Positions 1 to 8,257 of a stretch of DNA of 42,968 bases are shown here, in pieces; positions within the stretch are counted from its first letter, which is position 1; each line of letters begins with the position of its first letter. Made by a program: the position numbers and the translations under genes. Below the pieces are notes generated by a model, which saw nothing but the letters and a program-made list of their open reading frames with translations, searched no databases and had not been told where the DNA came from. Source of the DNA: Patescibacteria group bacterium (GTDB lineage: Bacteria > Patescibacteriota > Minisyncoccia > UBA6257 > GWB1-50-10); contig JAMCYI010000007.1 in NCBI GenBank assembly GCA_023474215.1, forward strand, positions 1-42,968, written 5' to 3'.

Positions 1-57
1 GGCATCGTGACGCGCGAGGACATTTACGGTACCATACTCAAGAAACACTTGGGTTAA
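1..57 (+). CDS. 3' end of a gene, possibly CBS-domain protein (partial)
   Basis: Frame 1 is open from the window edge to a TAA at 55-57 and encodes 18 residues containing GIVTREDI. That string resembles the end of a CBS-domain repeat, where G-[IV]-[VI]-T-x-x-D-[IL] is typical. The stop overlaps the next start as TAATG, so this is probably the preceding gene of the same operon. Too little is present to assign a function; the CBS call is an inference from one short motif. Confidence 0.4.
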   Translation, partial: GIVTREDIYGTILKKHLG

Positions 58-326
58 TGTACTTCGTCTATATCATCGAATGCGAAGACGGAAGTTTGTA
101 CACCGGCATCACGACGGACGTCGAGCGGCGCTTCCTTGAACACCGAAAAGGCATCGGCGGTGGGTATACCGCTGCGCACAAACCGAAGAAAATCGCCTAC
201 ACCGAAAAGCGCAAAACGCGGAGCGCGGCCTTGAAGCGCGAGGCCGAGATTAAAAAACTGAAGCGAGAAGAGAAATTAAAGCTGATAGGAAAACGATCGG
301 GAAAGGAGTACCATATAATGCTATGA
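57..326 (+). CDS. GIY-YIG nuclease-superfamily protein (YhbQ/UPF0213-like)
   Basis: This 89-residue protein starts FVYIIEC and continues LYTGITTDVERRFLEH, which is the GIY-YIG core as it appears in stand-alone YhbQ-type proteins (Y-[IV]-[IL] then Y-T-G-x-T-x-D-x-x-x-R). The conserved Arg of the RR pair and the following His are present. The C-terminal third is Lys/Arg-rich and may bind nucleic acid. Stand-alone members of about 80-100 residues are small DNA-processing proteins whose exact role is unsettled. It overlaps the preceding gene (TAATG) and the next one (ATGA), so it is cotranscribed. Confidence 0.85.
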   Translation: MYFVYIIECEDGSLYTGITTDVERRFLEHRKGIGGGYTAAHKPKKIAYTEKRKTRSAALKREAEIKKLKREEKLKLIGKRSGKEYHIML

Positions 327-817
327 ACCACATTATCATCTACACTGCGGAGTACCTTTATCTCGTCGTGCTCCTTGTCGCTGCGATCTTCTTCTTTAAG
401 CAGCCGCGGAAGATCCAGAAGAGCATGATCGTCTGCGGCGTGATCATCGCGCCGGTTTCCTACATTCTCGCGAAGATCGGCTCGCATCTCTACTACGACA
501 CCCGACCCTTCGTTGTGGGCCATTTTACTCCCCTCATCGCCCATGCCGCCGACAACGGTTTCCCATCAGACCACATGCTCCTTGTATCCGCCGTTGCGAT
601 GATCGTCACGTTCTACAATAAAAGACTCGGTGCGGTGCTTTGGGTACTCGCGCTCTTCGTTGGCATCGCGCGCGTCTTGTCCGGCGTCCACCATGTCACG
701 GACATCGTGGGAAGCATCGTCTTCGTCCTCATCGCAGCCGCTATCTACTACTTCACCGTCGGCAAGAAACAGATCGAACGAGAAAAGAACCCTCTCGAAA
801 ACCGCATCCGCATATGA
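323..817 (+). CDS. PAP2-family membrane phosphatase (BcrC/undecaprenyl-diphosphatase-like)
   Basis: The protein has 164 residues with about five hydrophobic segments. The three PAP2 signatures are present: K51 with R61-P62, PSDH at 81-84, and R117-x5-H123-x3-D127. The family dephosphorylates lipid phosphates such as undecaprenyl diphosphate or phosphatidate at the membrane; which substrate applies here cannot be read from sequence. The start ATG overlaps the previous stop (ATGA). A TATAAT at 314-319 lies just before the start and could be an internal promoter, though it may be chance. A second PAP2 protein is encoded at 36232-36801; the two differ in the second motif (PSDH here, PSAH there). 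Confidence 0.85.
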   Translation: MNHIIIYTAEYLYLVVLLVAAIFFFKQPRKIQKSMIVCGVIIAPVSYILAKIGSHLYYDTRPFVVGHFTPLIAHAADNGFPSDHMLLVSAVAMIVTFYNKRLGAVLWVLALFVGIARVLSGVHHVTDIVGSIVFVLIAAAIYYFTVGKKQIEREKNPLENRIRI

Positions 818-1428
818 AATACAAAGCGGTGATATTCGACTTCGGCGGCGTCATTGAGCTCGACGGCGGCGGGAGCATGCTGGAGGATATCGCCGAAAAC
901 CTCCATGTCCCCCCAGAAGACCTCAAAAGAGCCTACTTCGAACGCAACCACCTCTCGAATGTACACAACGTAAAGTGGGAAGATATGATGAAAGAAGTGA
1001 TACGCGTCTTCGATAAAAGCAAGGCTGCTGAAGACCGCGTTATGGAGCTGGTACGTGAACGCCGGAACAGGAGCGCCATCAACACAGAACTTTTGAAGCT
1101 GTTTCCTATTCTCCGCCGGGAAGGATACAAAGTCGCTATTTTGAGCAATAATACGTCGGACCTCAGAAAATTTCTGGGAGAAAAAGGGATCGACAAACTC
1201 GTGGATGAGATCGTGATCTCCGGAGAAATAGGATTTCAAAAACCCCACAAGGAGGCATTCGACATCGCTTTCAAAAAATTGGGAATCCGGGCGGAAGAAG
1301 CTGTCTTCGTCGATGATTCGCCGAAAAGTCTCGAAAAAGCAGCCGAAATCGGCTATCACCCGATCCTCTTCACGGACAATGAGTCTCTGAAATCGGCCTT
1401 GGATAAGGTCGACATAACGATACAATGA
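814..1428 (+). CDS. HAD-superfamily hydrolase
   Basis: The 204-residue protein shows all four HAD motifs: nucleophile D9 in FDFGGV, LSNNT for motif II, the Lys of GFQKPHKEAF for motif III, and VFVDDSPKSLEKA for motif IV. The Asp normally two residues after the nucleophile is Gly11, as in YihX-like phosphatases, so the usual general acid/base is absent. Length and cap layout fit a soluble HAD-IA phosphatase or dehalogenase-like enzyme. The start at 814 overlaps the PAP2 stop (ATGA); an upstream in-frame extension only reads through the PAP2 gene. Substrate unknown. Confidence 0.87.
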   Translation: MKYKAVIFDFGGVIELDGGGSMLEDIAENLHVPPEDLKRAYFERNHLSNVHNVKWEDMMKEVIRVFDKSKAAEDRVMELVRERRNRSAINTELLKLFPILRREGYKVAILSNNTSDLRKFLGEKGIDKLVDEIVISGEIGFQKPHKEAFDIAFKKLGIRAEEAVFVDDSPKSLEKAAEIGYHPILFTDNESLKSALDKVDITIQ

Positions 1429-1961
1429 AGAGAGCAGAGAAATTTATCATCATTCTGGACGGGCCAATGGGTGCCGGGAAAAGTACGGTAGGAGAACTCC
1501 TCGCAAAGAGGCTGAAGCGAACTGCCATCGTGAACGAAGACAAGATCAAATGGTTCATCTCGGATTTCAAGCGGTGCAAGCGGGACAATGCCATCGTCCG
1601 CGCAGTCCTCATCGCCATGTGCAAGGAATATCTGCAGCAAGGCATCAATCTCGTGATCGCGCAGGGATTTTCGAAAACGGCGCGGCCACTCACGCCGTTT
1701 TCGACCATGGCAAAGAAGAGCGGCTACCGGCTCTTCGTCTACCACCTCAATGCCCCGAAAAATGTTCTCTTGAAGCGTATCAAGACCAGGAAGACATCGA
1801 AGAACGTTCGGGTCCCGATCGCCCAATCGAGGATCCACCGGAACATCAAAATTTGGAACGCGAACCGTTACTTCGTCGGGAAAGAGTTCCCGACCGAAAA
1901 AATGAGCGCAGAGAAAATCGCCCGGTCGATTTTGAAAGAAATGAAGCCGATCATCAAATGA
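1425..1961 (+). CDS. P-loop nucleotide kinase-like protein (AAA_33 type)
   Basis: This 178-residue protein carries a Walker A loop GPMGAGKST near residues 14-22. It is followed by an acidic NEDK stretch like the substrate-binding segment of small-molecule kinases, and by an R-x(n)-R lid region around RIKTRKTSKNVR. The overall shape is that of a nucleoside or polynucleotide kinase-type P-loop protein rather than a AAA+ machine. The start overlaps the HAD gene by four bases and its own end overlaps the next gene (ATGA). The phosphate acceptor is unknown. Zeta-toxin-like kinases share this fold, but no antitoxin partner is adjacent. Confidence 0.75.
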   Translation: MKRAEKFIIILDGPMGAGKSTVGELLAKRLKRTAIVNEDKIKWFISDFKRCKRDNAIVRAVLIAMCKEYLQQGINLVIAQGFSKTARPLTPFSTMAKKSGYRLFVYHLNAPKNVLLKRIKTRKTSKNVRVPIAQSRIHRNIKIWNANRYFVGKEFPTEKMSAEKIARSILKEMKPIIK

Positions 1962-2680
1962 AACTGAAAATTCTTTCGTGGAACATCTGGGGCGGACAAC
2001 ATCTCCCCGAAATACTGGAACTCATCGAACGGGAAAAACCGGACGTCATCGGCCTCCAGGAAGTCATCGAAGACCTCGACGGGACGAACAATACCGCGAG
2101 AACCATCGCGGAAAGGCTGGGATACGAATGGTTTTTCTACCCGACATACGAAGTGGATACCGGCCGGCTCTATCATCTCCTCGAACCCCGGACGGTACGC
2201 ATGGGAAACGCGATCTTGAGCAAACCCAAGATCGCGGAAACGGACGTGCGCCAGTTATCTGAAGAAAAGGGCAGGTTTGCCGTCGAAGCCGTTATCAACG
2301 CAGGCGGGAAAGATATCCGTTTCTTCTCGACCCACCTGAAACACACCCATCAGAAACCCGAGGAATTGCAGAACGCGCAAGCACAGTCGCTCGTGAAACT
2401 CATGCCGAAAGAGAACGCCATCCTCATGGGCGACTTCAACGCGACGCCGGAAAGCGATTGCCTCGCAATCATAAACGGAGGAACGATGAAAAATACGGAT
2501 GCGAAGCTCAAGCCAACCTGGAGCGTATACCCCGAAGGCTGCCCAATCTGCAAACCGCAGAAACTCGACACCCGCCTCGATTACCTGTTCGCCTCGAAAG
2601 ATCTGAAAACCGATTCATTCATTATTTACGATTCAAAGGGGTCCGACCACCTTCCCATTTCGGTCGTTCTCAAGATTTGA
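1958..2680 (+). CDS. Endonuclease/exonuclease/phosphatase-fold protein
   Basis: The 240-residue protein has the EEP landmarks in order: SWNIWGG near residue 9, the metal-binding Glu35 in GLQEV, an STHLKHTH segment, MGDFNATP, and the terminal GSDHLPI with catalytic His near 231. The fold covers AP endonucleases, sphingomyelinases and inositol phosphatases. No signal peptide is seen, so a cytoplasmic phosphodiesterase role is likeliest. The substrate cannot be named. It is translationally coupled to the kinase gene before it and stops four bases before the next start. Confidence 0.83.
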   Translation: MKLKILSWNIWGGQHLPEILELIEREKPDVIGLQEVIEDLDGTNNTARTIAERLGYEWFFYPTYEVDTGRLYHLLEPRTVRMGNAILSKPKIAETDVRQLSEEKGRFAVEAVINAGGKDIRFFSTHLKHTHQKPEELQNAQAQSLVKLMPKENAILMGDFNATPESDCLAIINGGTMKNTDAKLKPTWSVYPEGCPICKPQKLDTRLDYLFASKDLKTDSFIIYDSKGSDHLPISVVLKI

Positions 2681-2684
2681 ACCG

Positions 2685-3422
2685 ATGATCGTCAAATCCA
2701 TACAAACGCGCATATTCAGGGAAGGAGAACCACTTCTGCCGTTCATCAACCGCTATATCAAAAAACTGAACGATAAGTCCATTCTCGTCGTGACGTCGAA
2801 AATCGTTTCCCTCTCGGAAGGGAATGTCCGAGAAATAAAAAACTCCCGCACGCGGGAAAATCTCATTAAAGCGGAAAGCGAATTCGCGATGCGCACGAAG
2901 TACACCTGGCTCACCGTGAAAGACGGCATGGTGATGTCCTCGGCCGGCGTCGACGAATCAAATGCAAACGGGAAGATCGTTCTCCTTCCGCGGGACAGCT
3001 TTAAAACGGCGGGAATGCTGCGGCTCGATCTCATGAAACGGCACCGCATCAAAAACCTCGGCATCATCATAACCGACAGCCGTCTCCTTCCCCTCCGCGC
3101 CGGTGTCGTGGGCGTCGCTCTCGGCTGGAGCGGCTTTTCAGGCGTGCGGGACTACCGCGGGAAACCCGATATTTTCGGCAGAATCCTCAGACTTTCGCGA
3201 ACCGACCTCGCGGACAGTCTGGCGACCGCGGCAGTCGCGGTCATGGGCGAAGGCGCGGAACAACAACCGCTGGCCCTCATAACCGGCGCACCCGTGGAAT
3301 TCAGGAAAAATACCGATAGAAACGAGCTCTCCATCGACATTAAGGAGGATATTTATCAACCCCTCTTCGAAAAAATAAAGAAACTGAAACTGCCGAAAAA
3401 ACATGCGGGAAATAGAAATTAA
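2685..3422 (+). CDS. CofE-like gamma-glutamyl ligase (coenzyme F420-0:L-glutamate ligase family)
   Basis: This 245-residue protein resembles the CofE/FbiB ligase family: it has a VTSKIVS segment near residue 37, the SAGVDESN motif near residues 86-93, and the TDSRLLPLR region. CofE adds gamma-linked glutamate to F420-0 using GTP. CPR homologues are usually named putative folate-metabolism gamma-glutamate ligases because the rest of the F420 pathway is absent. No F420 biosynthesis gene is visible in this window, so the acceptor could be folate or another cofactor. The CYTH gene starts inside its last 20 bases. Confidence 0.78.
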   Translation: MIVKSIQTRIFREGEPLLPFINRYIKKLNDKSILVVTSKIVSLSEGNVREIKNSRTRENLIKAESEFAMRTKYTWLTVKDGMVMSSAGVDESNANGKIVLLPRDSFKTAGMLRLDLMKRHRIKNLGIIITDSRLLPLRAGVVGVALGWSGFSGVRDYRGKPDIFGRILRLSRTDLADSLATAAVAVMGEGAEQQPLALITGAPVEFRKNTDRNELSIDIKEDIYQPLFEKIKKLKLPKKHAGNRN

Positions 3423-3951
3423 ACTCAGGGTAAAAAATTTCAAAGCATTGGAAGTGAAGCTCACCGCCGATAACTGCCGGCTCTCGGATCCGATCCGACA
3501 GGAAGACGTCATCTATTCGCTTCGCGGAAGTGAAAATGAATGGCGGGAAGCCAAAGAGGGTGATATCATCGTCCGGATACGACGAGAAAACAACCGCTCT
3601 CTTTTTACTTTGAAAAAGCAGCAAACAAATGAAATGGACAACACGGAGCTTGAGACGGAAGTGAGCGATCCGGATGCTCTCCACGAAGCACTTCTCCTCA
3701 TGGGATACGTTCCTCAGGTAGAGGTCAAGAAAAACCGAAGGGAGGGCAAATGGGGAGAATATGAGATTTGCCTCGACGAGGTCGATGAACTCGGCACGTT
3801 TGTCGAACTTGAGAAACTAACATCCGAAGACGCCGATCCGAATGAGGTCCGGGAAGAATTATTTAAAGTCCTCGAAAACCTTGGCCTCTCGCGGAATGAT
3901 GAAGAAACGCGGGGATACGATACCCAGATGTACCTCCTCCGGAAAAAGTGA
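3403..3951 (+). CDS. CYTH-domain protein (class IV adenylate cyclase/CyaB-like)
   Basis: The 182-residue protein begins with the ExExK signature (E3, E5, K7), followed by alternating charged beta strands such as IVRIRR and ELETEV, and YEICLDEVDELGTFVELE. This is the CYTH tunnel fold, which binds triphosphates with divalent metal. Members include CyaB adenylate cyclase, thiamine triphosphatase and inorganic triphosphatases; the layout is closest to CyaB-type proteins, but the reaction is not determinable here. It is the last gene of the left operon and abuts the convergent histidine-kinase gene: its TGA ends at 3951 and the kinase stop begins at 3952. Confidence 0.85.
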   Translation: MREIEIKLRVKNFKALEVKLTADNCRLSDPIRQEDVIYSLRGSENEWREAKEGDIIVRIRRENNRSLFTLKKQQTNEMDNTELETEVSDPDALHEALLLMGYVPQVEVKKNRREGKWGEYEICLDEVDELGTFVELEKLTSEDADPNEVREELFKVLENLGLSRNDEETRGYDTQMYLLRKK

Positions 3952-6127
3952 TCACTGTTTTTTGAGGGGGAACGAAACCGTAAACGTACTCCCCTTTCCT
4001 TCCGAAGATTTGAACGTGACGGCACCGCCCATCTTGTCCGAGAGCATCCGGACGATAAAGAGCCCCAACCCCGTACCCGAGACCTCTTGAGTGTTCTTTC
4101 CGCGGACCCGGAAAAACTTTTGAAAGATATGTTCCTTTTGGTCCTCCGGAATGCCATAGCCGGTATCCTTGAATTCCATAACGACGCTCGACCCCTTTTT
4201 TGAGACGACAATGCCGAGCGTTCCGCCGGTTTTATTGTACTTGATGCCGTTGCTCACCAGATTCATAATGACCTCCTTCACTTTGTCGGAATCCACGAGC
4301 GCCGGAGGGATCTTGCCGCTGGAACGGAACGTCACCCGGACTTTCTGCTTGCGGGGCCAGCGAAGACATTTCCTTCACGACCGACTGAACGATCGGAACG
4401 ACATCGGTCGGCTGCACGGAAACTTTCACGGTGCCGGATTCCGAACGAGCGATCTCAAGGAGATCATTGATAAGCTGGTTCAAAATGTCGCTCGCCGAAT
4501 TGATCGCCTTTAAATTTTCCCGTACGTCCTTCGGGAATTTCACGCTGGTCTTTGAAACCATTTGAAGGAATCCCTTGATGGCCGCAATGGGAGTTCGAAG
4601 CTCGTGCGCGGCGATGAACACGAATTCGTCCTTCAACCGGGCGACGTTCCTTGCCTCGGCGAGTTCGCGCTCTTCGGTTTCTTTCAACTCCTTCGTGCGC
4701 TCTTCCACGCGCCCTTCCAATTCCTTGTTGAATTCCTTGATTTCGGCGTAAGACTGCGCATTGTCGATGGCAACGCCGGCGCTTAAAGCAAAGGTATTCA
4801 AAAACTTCAGATCCTGGCTGTAGTACACCTCCCCCGATCTCTTTTCTCCGAGCACCAGAAGGGCAACTTCGCGCTTTTCGACGCGGATAGGGATGGCAAC
4901 GGCAACATCGAACGACCGGAAAAGCTGTTTCAACGGCCCTTCCTCAAGATCGTCGAAGAGGAAATACGGCACCGCATCGAAAGACCCGTGAAAAAGTCCC
5001 TCGAACCCCGAAGCGGTCAAAAGCCGCTTGTCGTAACCGACACCAAAGACATTCACAAAAACATGATCACGCATAATGAGGAATGCCCCCTTCGAAATAT
5101 TCATGCTTTTCATGAGCGCTTTGAGGATTTGATCCGTCAGCGCCTCAAGATCGATCGTCTCCGCCATGATGTGAGTAAGCTCCGAAAGAAGGATGTCGCT
5201 GTCGTACGACCCGGCGAAAAAGATCTTGTTCGTTATGCGCCGCATCGAGCGCTCAAGCGGTTCGAAAGAAAGAGCGGTCACGGCTAAAAGGATGAGGAAT
5301 ATGATGAAAAGATTGAAACTGATGGGAATGAAACGATCGGCAATCAAGAGAAGCACAAGAGAATATGCACCAGCGAGGAGGACGACCAGGACCACGAAAG
5401 AAACTATGCGGACGATGACGGGCTTGATGTCCAACAGATGATACCTGCTGATGGCGTATGCGATGGCGGTAAGCAGTACAAAGAGATAGGACGGACCCAA
5501 AAACACCGTGGCGGAAGTCTTGAAAAAAACCACGAGAATGAACGTCAAAACAGCCAAGACTGAAAAAGAAAATGACATGCCGACCAAGAGGGTGCCCCAC
5601 CCGGCTTTTTCGATGCCCGTCGCCCGGTGATACTTCCTGACCATAATGACCAAACTGAGAGCTATGAGCGCCACAAAATCAATGAAGTAGAGGAAAATAC
5701 CCGGCCCCGGCACGGGAACCGGCTGGCCATTCGGATACTGAATGCCTTGGAAGATGAGCGGGGTGAACGACAAGACGGCCGTCGCCCCCATGAGAAGGAT
5801 GAGCGGAACGGAATACCGCTTCTTCATTTGAAATTTTGCACGGGGAAAGGTAGCCGCAAAAAACACCAAAAGAGGGCCGAGGAACGCGCTGAAAAACATC
5901 ACCACCCGTATCCAAAAAAGCTGATCGCCGGGGGTTTGTATCGGCGGATGCAACGACAAGAAATTCGAAATATCGTAAATGTCGATATAAACGGCGATAA
6001 GCAGGAAAAATCGGTGCGTCCAACTTTTGGGATTCTTGAGAAAAACAGCAAGACCAATGAACGTCGTAATGGCAAACACGGCGATCCCCAACACAACTTC
6101 TATCGTTTTCACCTCAAGAGGCATCAT
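3952..6127 (-). pseudogene. Sensor histidine kinase (7TM-GAF-HisKA-HATPase), broken by a one-base frameshift
   Basis: Reading from 6127, the gene encodes about seven N-terminal membrane segments resembling HisKA_7TM, then a GAF-like domain, a coiled coil, and the H-box HELRTP with phospho-acceptor His near residue 508. The frame is lost at a run of four G (4353-4356). The HATPase domain continues in another frame, with N box NLVSNGIKYN, G1 DTGYGIP, F box FQKFF and G2 GTGLGL, to the stop at 3952. Removing one base of the run restores a 724-residue kinase reading SLARKQKV at the junction. This is either a genuine recent mutation or an assembly error. The start follows a TGGTATAAT box with almost no leader. 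Confidence 0.85.
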
Positions 6128-6140
6128 TCCTATTATACCA
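6128..6140 (-). promoter_or_regulatory. Extended -10 promoter of the kinase gene
   Basis: On the minus strand TGGTATAAT (TATAAT at 6132-6137) ends four bases before the ATG at 6127, so transcription should begin at or next to the start codon. No ribosome binding site can fit. No good -35 is visible because the upstream terminator occupies that space. Confidence 0.55.
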
Positions 6141-6152
6141 ATACAAAAATAA

Positions 6153-6175
6153 AAGGACCGCGGAATGCGGTCCTT
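6153..6175 (-). terminator. Intrinsic terminator after the three-gene ThiF cassette
   Basis: A 9 bp perfect stem (AAGGACCGC with its complement, loop of five) is followed on the minus strand by TTATTTTT. It lies 14 bases after the stop of the 331-residue gene and separates the cassette from the kinase gene. Confidence 0.85.
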
Positions 6176-6188
6176 GAAAGGCAACAGA

Positions 6189-7184
6189 TCAATGATCGGC
6201 CGCCCGTATCATTTGCCGGATGCTCTTCGATCGGTCCGGTAGAGATGTGATCTTGAGTCTCAAAGCAGGGTTGTCCCCGACCTCGCGATCGAGGATATCC
6301 CGAAGCTTGCCGTCATCGGACTTGATAAAGAGTCCGATATCGTCGACCGAAAGATGCAGTTTTCTCACGGAAGCATACAACTCCTCGTTATTCAAAAAAT
6401 ACAACGGGAATCGATACACATACGAAGAAAGTGCTTGCCGATCCAAGCGGATCGACGCTTCCGGAACGCCGAGGATCACATGCGCCGGTGTGAAGGCAGG
6501 TGGAAAGATAGCGTCATTGCGTCTCACGGACAACGCTTTGACAATGAGCTCATCTCGAATGATGCCGAAGAGATACCGAAACGGAAACCCTTTCCGGGAA
6601 CATTCATCGAGGAACGATTCGTTGATGACGGCGAAACCCAGTGCAACATCCGCATGTTTCGACGGCAAGAGATCCGAGTACTTTTCGAATCCTCGGTCGC
6701 GAAAAAAGGGACGGATGCCGCAAAGCCGCGAACTGTTCACGATAAAATCCCGATAATCGGATCGGGAGCCGAAAAGAATCTCCTTCGCCGCTTCCATGAC
6801 GGGCTTGCCGTTGCAAACGAAGAGCGACAATTCCTCCACGTCAGGAGGATCGCCGCTGGCCGGTACAAAACGGTAGCTCACCCATTCTTCGATCATGGCT
6901 CCATCGAGCTTTTTCCGGTGAGGATAATCCAACCGAACAAGATACACAACGGCTTTCCCGTCGTCGCGATCGAGCGGCCGGAAATCTCCCCAACGCTGAT
7001 ACGAAGTTCTCGAAGCAACGACGAGCTTCCGCAGCGCATCGCTTTCCCATTCGTCGCGGAAAAGGCTCTTTGCTCGATACACCTCGAACTGAATTCCACC
7101 GATGACACGCTTTGCGATCGGCGGAGGAAGTGCTGTTCCGAGCTCCCGTATTTCGACAAGAGAAATTGCGGATTCGTTCTTCAT
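6189..7184 (-). CDS. Uncharacterised 331-residue protein, third gene of the ThiF-nitroreductase cassette
   Basis: I do not recognise this protein. It is soluble with no signal peptide or membrane segment. The first half contains a beta-rich stretch with FEVYRAKSLFRDEWE followed by VVYLVRLDY and WVSYRFVPASG. This arrangement loosely recalls autoinducer-synthase or FeeM-type GNAT N-acyltransferases, in which an R-x-K/R-x-x-F-x-x-E segment precedes the acyl-CoA core. That resemblance is weak and is only a hypothesis. Its start overlaps the nitroreductase stop (ATGA) and a terminator follows, so it is the last gene of the cassette and probably acts in the same pathway as the ThiF-like and nitroreductase proteins. 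Confidence 0.7.
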   Translation of the reverse strand: MKNESAISLVEIRELGTALPPPIAKRVIGGIQFEVYRAKSLFRDEWESDALRKLVVASRTSYQRWGDFRPLDRDDGKAVVYLVRLDYPHRKKLDGAMIEEWVSYRFVPASGDPPDVEELSLFVCNGKPVMEAAKEILFGSRSDYRDFIVNSSRLCGIRPFFRDRGFEKYSDLLPSKHADVALGFAVINESFLDECSRKGFPFRYLFGIIRDELIVKALSVRRNDAIFPPAFTPAHVILGVPEASIRLDRQALSSYVYRFPLYFLNNEELYASVRKLHLSVDDIGLFIKSDDGKLRDILDREVGDNPALRLKITSLPDRSKSIRQMIRAADH

Positions 7185-8257
7185 AGCAACTCCCCTTCCT
7201 CGGCAATGATCTCTCCGACCTCGTTGACCGAAAGACGCGGTGCATGGGGCATTGTTTCTTTCGCATACCCCATTCGAAAGAGCATGGTCGGACGACCCTT
7301 GCCTTTCAATCTCAGCCGGAGCATTTGATTTGCCAGGCCGACTTCGATGATGCCTGCATGAACCGCGACGCTCAGTCCGTTCGATTGAGCGGAGAGGGCG
7401 GCTTTTTCAAAAGCCATCCCGACCGTAAGCCACGACCGCGGCGTATCTTCCGGAGCGCTCACCACAAAAACGGCAGGCGAACTCCGGATACCGTTGCGGC
7501 TTGAACGGGCGAATCCCGCCATTTTTCCGGGATTCACCGGTCCGACTTTCCCCAGTTCCTGCTTTATGGAAGATGCCGTCATATCGTCCAAACCGAACGT
7601 CATTCCGGGCATTCCCCTCCCTTCCAGAGAATTGTTTACCAAAAAGAACTTCGACAGTTCGTTTCGGAAACGAGTTCTCATCACGACCGTACTGTCGGCC
7701 ATATACTGGAAGTCGGAAATGGCGAGAATGGTCGGCATATCTGTTATGACCTGCAGTTCCAAGCCCATGTCTTGAATCATTCCCGTGATCCGATCGATGA
7801 TTGCGGAAGGGATCGGCTTCGTTGAATCGTATTCGTTCCGATTCATGCTCCGCGCTTTCATGACATTCAAAAGTTCACGGTCACTGTGGAGCACGTACGA
7901 TTCGCGGACATCTTCAAGGCGGAATGAAACAATGGGCGCCGGGTACAACGGCATGCCGGGCAGAAAATCGAAGGAATAGGACAAATGGTATGATTCCGCT
8001 GCCGAAACGACATTTTGGAGCGCGCATCCGATACTGACGACCGACTGGCGCCCCCGTTTGTCGGATTCCGGTAAAACGAACCGACCGTCCAAGCAAAGAT
8101 CGATCACTCCTTTCGATGGAATGATGCGGAATTTCCACGGCTGGGTGTTATGCGTGCTTGGCGCAAGGATCCCCCACCCGACAAGATGTTCCAAGAGCTC
8201 TTCGACACCGACATCCCCTTCGAGGATCGGGATATTCCAAGGATCGTAGTTCTTCAC
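7181..8257 (-). CDS. Nitroreductase-family protein (Acg-like FMN-binding oxidoreductase)
   Basis: The 358-residue protein has the nitroreductase opening motif APSTHNTQPWKF at residues 32-43, which contacts FMN phosphate. Late segments SWLTVGMAFEKAALSAQSNGL and GKGRPTMLFRMGYAKETMPHAP match the family's second FMN and dimer region. It is longer than the typical 190-220 residue enzyme, as in the Acg group, where two nitroreductase-like halves occur in one chain. Acg proteins in actinobacteria may sequester flavin rather than turn over. It is coupled to the ThiF-like gene before it and the unknown gene after it through ATGA overlaps, implying equal expression and a joint pathway. Confidence 0.88.
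   Translation of the reverse strand: MKNYDPWNIPILEGDVGVEELLEHLVGWGILAPSTHNTQPWKFRIIPSKGVIDLCLDGRFVLPESDKRGRQSVVSIGCALQNVVSAAESYHLSYSFDFLPGMPLYPAPIVSFRLEDVRESYVLHSDRELLNVMKARSMNRNEYDSTKPIPSAIIDRITGMIQDMGLELQVITDMPTILAISDFQYMADSTVVMRTRFRNELSKFFLVNNSLEGRGMPGMTFGLDDMTASSIKQELGKVGPVNPGKMAGFARSSRNGIRSSPAVFVVSAPEDTPRSWLTVGMAFEKAALSAQSNGLSVAVHAGIIEVGLANQMLRLRLKGKGRPTMLFRMGYAKETMPHAPRLSVNEVGEIIAEEGELL

Noticed and set aside
1425-1961. Zeta-type toxin
   Set aside because: Only the general P-loop kinase layout is shared; no epsilon-like antitoxin is adjacent and the gene sits in a housekeeping-like operon.
4232-4360. Programmed frameshift in the histidine kinase
   Set aside because: The junction codons GCC-CCG do not allow tRNA slippage, and no stimulatory stem or SD-like element is apparent; a plain indel is simpler.
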